In this document: one piece after another, positions 57,383-64,000 of the stretch
Layout of the letters: the number at the start of each line of letters is the position of its first letter
Position numbering within the stretch: position 1 is the first letter of the stretch
Origin: Glandiceps talaboti
Lineage: Eukaryota; Hemichordata; Enteropneusta; Spengelidae
Length of the DNA: 64,000 nt
Assembly: GCF_964340395.1 (NCBI RefSeq)
Contig: NC_135558.1
Coordinates: 11,347,001 to 11,411,000, forward strand
Direction: 5' to 3'
The notes under the pieces: generated by a model
Told to the model about the DNA's origin: nothing
Database searches by the model: none
The model's input: only the letters and a program-made list of their open reading frames with translations
Position numbers and translations under genes: made by a program

Positions 57383-60300
57383 GTGAGTGTGACCGACTGT
57401 AAACAACACCATTGTCAAATGCAAGCGTGATATCTCAATGTTTGAAACGTATTGTGGTTTTAAATCACTTTGGTAACTTCTCTCTGTTGAAGTATTTTCC
57501 AAATTCCACAAAATTGCTAATTCAAATGTTACAAATGTATACGTGTAACCATAGATTTACACGTAGAAACAGTGTTAATACACCATCGTTACTTCGTGGA
57601 CACTATGTATATGATATCAATGGTTTACCTCAACCTGGTTTAGAATAGCAGTATCATGTATTAATGTAGTCGGACGCACTGTTTAAAAATGTACTTGCTA
57701 CTCCAACTACTGTATCTGAGAACCGGCAGAACAGAGACACTACAGTAATACTAGCCAACTGGCAGGATTAGGTTTAGCGTAAAGACAGTTTTTCTCTGTT
57801 TGGAAAGTGTTATTATTTATTACTATATCACATGAGCCAGTACTTCATTGGATCATGGATGTATTACATCCGTGATTAGATTTAGAGTAACGGTCAGTTG
57901 ATGTGACCATGGATATTCTTCTAATACATCCAGGAGGTGTCAGTGATCAGGGGGTAGGCTACCACTTCATATTAGCAACTCAGTAGCTGTACTACAAAAT
58001 AAATACTGTCTGTTTATTGATTTAACTTGTAGTACTGATTGTAGCTTTGTTATTATTTACAATACTTTTTTATTCTTATTTTTATATACTCTATTTTGTG
58101 TGATTCAACATTTTTCGTCGTTTTACTCGTTTATTCTCTTATGGAGTTTACAAAGAAAAAAACAAAGCGGAGTATCGAGAGCAATGGAGCGAAACCACTA
58201 CTGTTACTGCAGTCAGCAACTCACAAGTGTGTGTGTGTGTGTGTGGAGAGAGAGAGGGGGGTAATCTTGTTTTATTTTATTTTTTCCTGTAGGTCTAATA
58301 ATAGTTGAGAATAAATGTGTACAGTGACTAAAAAATTCTGTAAGGCACCGCTGTAATTTTAACCTAGTAAAAAGTTTGGGTTCTCTCAGCATTGCTGAAT
58401 CTTTTGTTTCATTGCATTCACTGATTTATTTTGATTTAATCATTTCAAACATTATGGTGTTTTTGTTTACAGAATCGTGAATTAAAAGATGAAGAACTGA
58501 TTACAAGGCAGAGAGCATTGAGAACACTGTGTGATTATCTCCATGACCCTGAACATATAGCAGAATCCCTTAGAGTTGGTAAGTTAATAAAAAACAATTG
58601 AAACATATAATAAAGTCAGTAAGCTGGGTCAGTTGTCTCTGAGGTTGTCCATACACCCAGTCAGTTCACACTTTACCAGTGGTCTTTGATATGATGAAAG
58701 TTTGGTTCAAAATTTGGTTTGATATTTTTGATATTTTTTTTTAAATAGTTTTTTTCACTAAATGTTATGCATGTTACTACAGTTCTATACTTGTATACAT
58801 ATAGATATGAGTGTGAGTGTCAAATGACAAGCCAAATCGACATTTGAGGTGTTGACACAGAGCAGTCTTTGCATGCATAGTTAGCATTCATTTCTCAACC
58901 ATGTAGTGACAGCACAGTTGTTGCCTTTATGTTTATACAGGGCCAGAATAACAATGAAAACAAATACAACTGCGCTGAAACAGATCCTTGATCTAAATTT
59001 TGCAATTATTTTTCTGCAACAATGTTCACAGAATACTCTTCTCACATTTCATGATGCTAACAATTGCCATTGGTTTATAAACTTGTATGTGAAATAACCT
59101 CAGACCACTAAACAGTGGTATGAGAAATAACAAACATATCAACATCCAAATTTTTACACCCATGCAGATGCCTAGATTGAAAGATCAGCTGTTGAGGGCG
59201 CTCTTCTCATCCCTTTTCTACACAGGGGATGATAAGGATGCTCCCAGTGATGTATTTTTCTGTCTAGCAGATGCTCTGAAGTCAAGAATTGAGTTAATCT
59301 ATGAAATAGAGATAAATTTTCATTTCTTCCACTAGGTGTTGCTGAAAGTCTAAAGGCATTACTACCAGATAAAGATGGCACAGTCAGACAGAAGACAACA
59401 GAAGTACTTTACATTTTAGCTGGTAAGTATAGTACTTATTGTACAGTATTATGGTATTGGGTTCCAGCAATGAAGTATGACCAAACTATTTAGTTCTCAA
59501 TAAGTCTTGTTGGAGATCTTGTGAAATATGCAACTATGCCTAGCAACAATCGTTGTCAAACATGTGATCGCAGTCAAGCTTTCACCGTGGCCATGTGCAA
59601 TGATATTCAGAACAATAGTGTTGCTAAGCGTCTGACACTTTCAGCTTGACCACCCTCATGAGTAGTTTGTCCAAAAGCACACATTTTTATGAACTTTTCT
59701 GAATTTAGAAATGTTCGACTTTGTTAGAATTTTAATCTGTTAATCTGTGATGGAAATGTATGTATGTCATAGGCCATATATAGCAAATGTGAGACATGAA
59801 ATGATTCATGTAGCAATTGACCTAGCTGTAGGGGGAGGAGGGAGGGGATGGGGGGTCCTGTCCCCTGAATATACCCTTAAACTGTTTCTGTCACTAATGG
59901 CATTAATTTGTTCTATCAAATCACACACAATTAAAGAGGTCAATATTTCTTTCCAAAATTTAATGATAAAAATGTCTTTCAATTGTGATAAAGACAAAAC
60001 TAAACAAAATATAATCACAAAAGTGATGTCATATCATGCAATACATCTTGGACCCAGAAAACCAAGTATTGAACATTTGACTCCTATTCTACCTTACCAG
60101 CAGTGTGACTTAGGATATAATTATATACTCTGATAAATATACCTATGCTAAGTTTTCAAAGGGTTCATTTACAAATATTTCATCAAATATTGTTTTACAT
60201 TGACTTTGTACTTACAAACTTTTTATTTATCTTTATGACAGGTCATAATGTTGGTCGTGAAGCATTCTTGGACTTTGAGATTATTCTACCATTATCTAAA

Positions 60301-61521
60301 CTCTTTGATGATGAATTAGACATTGTCAGAAAGAACACACATATGGCCATGGAGATGGTGTGTGAAATGCCATTGGGTGCTGCCGGTGTGGTAGAGGCAG
60401 GACTTATCCCAAAACTAGTCAACAAACTTAGGACAGAACTAGAAGAAATAAAGGTGAATAGTTATTTATTTTTAAGATTTTATATGATGTTACAAATTGT
60501 CAACAAAACTGCAAATATGTTGCGTAGGTTTCCATAATTTCTTCCATGCGTCAAATGCAGTTAAAGGCCCATGTCGGTTTAAGTTTAAAACTTGAGTGAC
60601 CAAGAGAATAATAAACAGCTGTCTGGCAGAGGTATAGAAAACGTTGATCCAGAGCAAAGCGTCTGTATTATTCTGATTGGCTCCAGTCTCCACTGATACG
60701 ATAACACAGTTACACTAATTTAAATATGAGAACCTAGGACTTTAAAACATTGGGTTTGAGAAAGCCTTGTTACAACCAATGCTAGATTTTACCTTGCAGT
60801 TTTTAATACAGGAATACATACATACTAGACACATTTCACTTCTGTATGAGACTAAAACAGTTACAGGCGTTACAATCAGGAGCCATCACCATATTTACAA
60901 TTTCATCATCTTGTTATTTTACAGGAATACATACTAGATACACTTCACTTCTGTATGAGAGTTGAACAGTTACAGGCGTTACAATCAGGGGCCATGGAAG
61001 TATTTACAGATTTATTAAAACACGAATCTAAAGTGATTCGAGCTAAAGCAGCTAGAGATATCATGGATCTTAGGTAAGAAGTGACGCACCATTTGATAAC
61101 TACAATAGTTTTGTAGAGTTTTTTTATTTTTTTTTTTAGAATTATGATGATAAAGAGGTACATATTGATTGTCTCACAGTTCCTCTATGATAGAAGGACT
61201 TTAATTATGATTTTGGTGTTGAATTTCACCCAGTACATATGACCCCCACCACACACTATGAATTTGACAAACAATGTCAGTGTAGTATAATTTTGTGTTT
61301 AACTAATTACTAGGTTTAATGTTATTTCTTGAATAGTGTACCACTTGAAGGTAAAAAGAGAGCATGTGAAGTAAATGCTTTGCCACCATTGGTTGGTTTA
61401 CTCAAAGATGAAGAGGCAGATGTACGTTGTAAGGCTGCAGGGGCAATAATGACGTAAGTGTACATTGATACAATATTGTGTCTTGTTTTTTTTCATCATG
61501 GGTATATGTATGTGTGTCACC

Positions 61522-61556
<35 letters not shown>

Positions 61557-62707
61557 ATATATACGTATGTATGTACAATGTATGTATGTATGTATGTATG
61601 TATGTATATATGTACAATGTATGTATGTATGTATGTATGTATGCATGTACATACGTACATACATATGTATGTATGTATGATACAAGTTTGATATATAACT
61701 ATAAGCCTTGTGTAGGGAAATTATTTAGAACAAACCACAGAACTTGTGTAAGGTGTAATTTTGTAATTGTAGGTTTACAATACTGTTTCTAATACTGACT
61801 CTACATGGCCTTAATTTTAAATGAGTCGAGGTAAGAGGTGTCTAAGGAATGAACAATAATGACTTTCCATGTTGTGTTTTATTTACAGGATAACCATTAC
61901 CACACAGGGCAAATACCAAGCCATTGAAGCCGCTGCCATATCAAATCTTGTAATGTTAGTTAATGATGAAACTAGTGAAGTCAGATTAAATGCACTTAAA
62001 GTAAGTACTAGACTTAGATTTGTCATTGTGGATGTTCCTTATCACTCACAAGAACAGAGGAAGTGATAAAGATCATAATGTCTGTATCTGTATCTGTATC
62101 TGTATCTGTATCTGTATCAAGGTAGGATAAAAAACTAAATTGTAGATTTACAAAATTGATTTACTTGGATCTGTTTTGTACCCCTAAATACAAATGTTTT
62201 ATAAAACATGTCAAATTAAAAAATGGAAGAATTTTCACTGTAGTAAATGCATGCCGCTAAAAGAAAGCAAAGTTTCAACAAAAGAAACAGTGTTTCCTCA
62301 CTACATACTGGCTTTGCATTCATAGTACTACATACTGATATGAAATTTGTTGTACTGTCTGAAACAATTTTCAATTTTGGCCAATTTAGTTAGAAGGGGT
62401 GCGGGGGTCTGAGGCCTAACTGAAAGAATTTAGTTTTTTATCCTACCTTGAACTATTGACCTTGCCCCTTAGTCAAGCTGGAAAGAAGCTTTGAAAATAC
62501 AAGTTTATTTGGTATCAGAATGTGAAAGGGCCATGGAGTCATTGTTTTGTAAAGCATTACATGCGATGGTCATGTTGTATTGCACAAATTCAAGGAACTA
62601 TGGTTAGTTAGTGTTGTAAGTCCATTTATCAACTTTTCCTACAGGCAATAACAACATTATCAGAAGCACCGCAAGGAAGGGCAGCACTCTTAAAACATGT
62701 GGAATTG
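57290..62707 (+). CDS. RSPH14: RSPH14, radial spoke head 14 homolog (RTDR1), 3' end outside window
   Basis: Predicted join(57290..57382,58473..58578,59336..59422,60242..60453,60925..61073,61337..61453,61889..62000,62645..62707); all phases fit, giving 313 residues of an expected ~350. An armadillo-repeat protein of the axonemal radial spoke in cilia and flagella. The N-terminus MTTTRISAHLPPDIDVTKAP and the later ARDIMDLSVPLEGKK, LLKDEEADVRCKAAGAIM, TTQGKYQAIEAAAI and LSEAPQGRAALLKHVEL follow vertebrate RSPH14 in order. Repeats of about 42 residues fill most of the chain. A broken duplicate of exon 5's 5' part lies just upstream of exon 5. Intron 7 hosts a MITE. It is unrelated in function to the glycan genes to its left. 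Confidence 0.93.
57383..58472 (+). other. RSPH14 intron 1
   Basis: No exon; a short (GT)n/(GA)n run near 58227-58260. Confidence 0.8.
58473..58578 (+). CDS. RSPH14: RSPH14 exon 2
   Basis: 106 bp, TTGTTTACAG| to GTT-G|GTAAGT; encodes NRELKDEELITRQRALRTLC and on to ESLRV. Confidence 0.92.
59336..59422 (+). CDS. RSPH14: RSPH14 exon 3
   Basis: 87 bp, CCACTAG| to GCT-G|GTAAGT; encodes VAESLKALLPDKDGTVRQKT and TEVLYILA. Confidence 0.92.
59423..60241 (+). other. RSPH14 intron 3
   Basis: No exon or clear element; the plus frame 59747-60133 lacks family motifs. Confidence 0.8.
60242..60453 (+). CDS. RSPH14: RSPH14 exon 4
   Basis: 212 bp, TTTATGACAG| to ATAAAG|GTGAAT; encodes HNVGREAFLDFEIILPLSKL through GVVEAGLIPKLVNKLRTEL. 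Confidence 0.92.
60810..60905 (+). pseudogene. Decayed tandem copy of the RSPH14 exon 5 start
   Basis: 60812-60900 matches 60925-61010 (ggaatacatac, cttctgtatgaga, cagttacaggcgttacaatc) and even keeps an ATACAG acceptor. A 4-bp insertion (extra CATA) shifts the frame, and the rest of the exon with its donor is missing. It ends about 20 bp before the true acceptor. Confidence 0.85.
60925..61073 (+). CDS. RSPH14: RSPH14 exon 5
   Basis: 149 bp, TTATTTTACAG| to CTT-AG|GTAAGA; encodes EYILDTLHFCMRVEQLQALQ through VIRAKAARDIMDL. Confidence 0.92.
61337..61453 (+). CDS. RSPH14: RSPH14 exon 6
   Basis: 117 bp, TTGAATAG| to ATG-AC|GTAAGT; encodes VPLEGKKRACEVNALPPLVG and LLKDEEADVRCKAAGAIM. Confidence 0.93.
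61519..61675. repeat. (GT)n/(GTAT)n microsatellite in RSPH14 intron 6
   Basis: Compound repeat; frames reading MYVC repeats across it are spurious. Confidence 0.95.
61889..62000 (+). CDS. RSPH14: RSPH14 exon 7
   Basis: 112 bp, TATTTACAG| to CTTAAA|GTAAGT; encodes ITITTQGKYQAIEAAAISNL and VMLVNDETSEVRLNALK. Confidence 0.93.
62082..62117. repeat. (CTGTAT)n hexanucleotide repeat
   Basis: About six units, directly abutting the left end of the MITE at 62118. Confidence 0.9.
62118..62450. mobile_element. 333-bp MITE in RSPH14 intron 7
   Basis: A perfect 24-bp terminal inverted repeat begins CAAGGTAGGATAAAAAACT at 62118 and is mirrored to 62450. No coding capacity. A worn relative lies at 27770-28130 and a fragment near 560-605. 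Confidence 0.85.
62645..62707 (+). CDS. RSPH14: RSPH14 exon 8
   Basis: 63 bp, TTCCTACAG| to GAATTG|GTAAGT; encodes AITTLSEAPQGRAALLKHVE followed by L. About 35 more residues are expected in an exon beyond the window. Confidence 0.9.
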
Positions 62708-64000
62708 GTAAGTATGTGCATGTAATTAGCATATATTTAGCATCTCATTAACATATACTTACCACATACCTCTAGCATGTATATGTACAATACTGATTGC
62801 TGTGCAATGACCATCATTTCATATGTTTGTTCTAGCATGTTGTTTCTGTTTGTTTTACATTCTCTGTTACAGTCTCACAAGTGTGTCTCTAATTTGGCAT
62901 GCCATCAATAGTGCTATTTCAAAATGTTTTGCCACCGCTGGCTGTAAGTAGGTCAGTGCCACTTCCTCTTTGTGGTTATGATAGATCTCGTTTGCGATAG
63001 CATGTGCAGTGGGATACAGTACGTGATCTTGTATAAGTTTCTGTCTTCAAAAAACATATACCTTATAATAAAAAAATATATACCTTATAATAAAAAAATA
63101 TATACCTTATATGTAGAGATATTTTAGTTACATTCAGAGTTTAAACACGAAATAATCTTGAGCAATATTGCGACGACAGTCAGGCAGTCAACTTAGTCTT
63201 CCAAAAGTACTTTAACTGGATCACTTACCACAGCACAGGCTATCACAAATGTGATCAATTACAACTGAAAAACAGATGTGACCGCGACCTATGTAGCATG
63301 AGTGCACTGTCAGCAGCAAAACATTTCAACATAGCACTATTTCTAAACATAACATACCAAACTTTGGTATTCCCTTATCCCTTAGCCTATATGGTGACTT
63401 ACAATGAAATCAAATTTCTCATCATTTGGACACACAACAACAACAACAACAAAAATGTGTTTTTTCAATGGAGGGCACAGAGATTCTTGCACAAAATTAA
63501 ACGGAGAAATAATGTACATATAAGCTGTCTTTTAGATCTAACGTTTCTAAACCCACACACATTTAAACAACTAAAATGAAAAATTTTAAGTTTTGCATTA
63601 TGAGAACCTCAATCTTCACAAATAGGCAAGCACTCCACATTTTGGGGTCACCAACCAGAAATGAAATCAAACTGATCTTTATGTATATTCATTGTAAAGG
63701 GCATTCATGGCTATGTAGAGGTTGGATAATGAGATGTTATACCCCAATATTTTTCTTCCTTCAGCCAAGGAAACTACTCATGACCTAAGGGGTCTTTGGC
63801 ACTACTTGTTGATAGATGAGAAGTGACAACCCTTAGGTCACGAGTATTTTCCAGCTGAATGAAGAAAAAATATTGGCGAATAACATAATTACACCAGAGC
63901 CAGTAATATCAAAGTAAAATTAGGGAAAGTAATGGCAATTTTGAACGTTTTGACTCATATTTGGAACACAGCAGAACCAGTGACATAGGCGCGTGTTGTC
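62708..64000 (+). other. RSPH14 intron 8 (to the right edge)
   Basis: No convincing last exon. An acceptor near 62872 leads to only 12 codons and a stop, with no family match. It contains a 22-bp tandem repeat (ataccttataataaaaaaat) at 63056-63115 and a foldback element at 63744-63876. Confidence 0.65.
63744..63876. mobile_element. Foldback MITE, 133 bp
   Basis: Arms of about 48 bp: CCAATATTTTTCTTC...CATGACCTAAGGG on the left, and its inverted copy ending GAAGAAAAAATATTGG. One arm of the same family lies at about 39783-39843 in the GAL3ST intron. Confidence 0.8.

Noticed and set aside
62872-62910. Last exon of RSPH14
   Set aside because: Good acceptor but only 12 codons to a stop and no match to the expected C-terminus; the true exon is probably beyond the window.

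Overview
The window is eukaryotic. Coding sequence is split into short exons with GT/AG introns, the intergenic DNA is AT-rich, and microsatellites, minisatellites, DNA transposons and LINE fragments are dense. The recognisable genes are two WSCD-like sulfotransferases, a galactose 3-O-sulfotransferase, an ST6GAL-type sialyltransferase and the radial spoke protein RSPH14. This set, with the repeat families, suggests a marine invertebrate deuterostome (hemichordate or cephalochordate). That placement is an inference; no species is claimed.

Layout. 1-21 kb (minus strand): two tandem paralogous sulfotransferase genes. The right copy appears complete as a 4-exon, 293-residue type II membrane protein (exons at 15847-16024, 12628-12795, 12236-12427 and 10611-10954). 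The left copy shows exon 1 (4879-5062) and exon 2 (3764-3931); the rest is missing or lies off the left edge. Their upstream regions are duplicated too (about 4.9-9.5 kb and 15.8-21 kb, with a third trace at 22.1-22.5 kb). This duplication supplies an empty site for a 2.75-kb Harbinger-like element at 16177-18928. 22.6-26.6 kb: a 30-bp minisatellite of 73 units, with a shorter 14-unit relative at 46.5 kb; their flanks match, and a 391-bp hAT-like MITE sits in only one of them. 26.8-29.5 kb: a 2.65-kb element with terminal inverted repeats and a 5-bp target duplication. 30-36 kb: microsatellites, inverted repeats and a broken minus-strand LINE. 37.3-42 kb (plus): galactose 3-O-sulfotransferase. 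43-44.9 kb (plus): a small two-exon secreted protein, possibly MAM-like. 49.7-53.6 kb (plus): ST6GAL-type sialyltransferase, four coding exons, 541 residues. 55-56.2 kb: a 5'-truncated LINE reverse transcriptase. 57.3 kb to the right edge (plus): RSPH14, eight exons visible, last exon outside.

How the genes relate. Three gene types within about 50 kb add or decorate terminal sugars on secretory-pathway glycans: a sialyltransferase, a galactose 3-sulfotransferase and WSCD-like sulfotransferases. WSCD proteins have been linked to sialic-acid sulfation. This makes a possible glycan-capping neighbourhood, the most interesting functional hypothesis here; chance linkage is not excluded. RSPH14 (axonemal) is unrelated. 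No CRISPR, operon, rRNA or tRNA was recognised.
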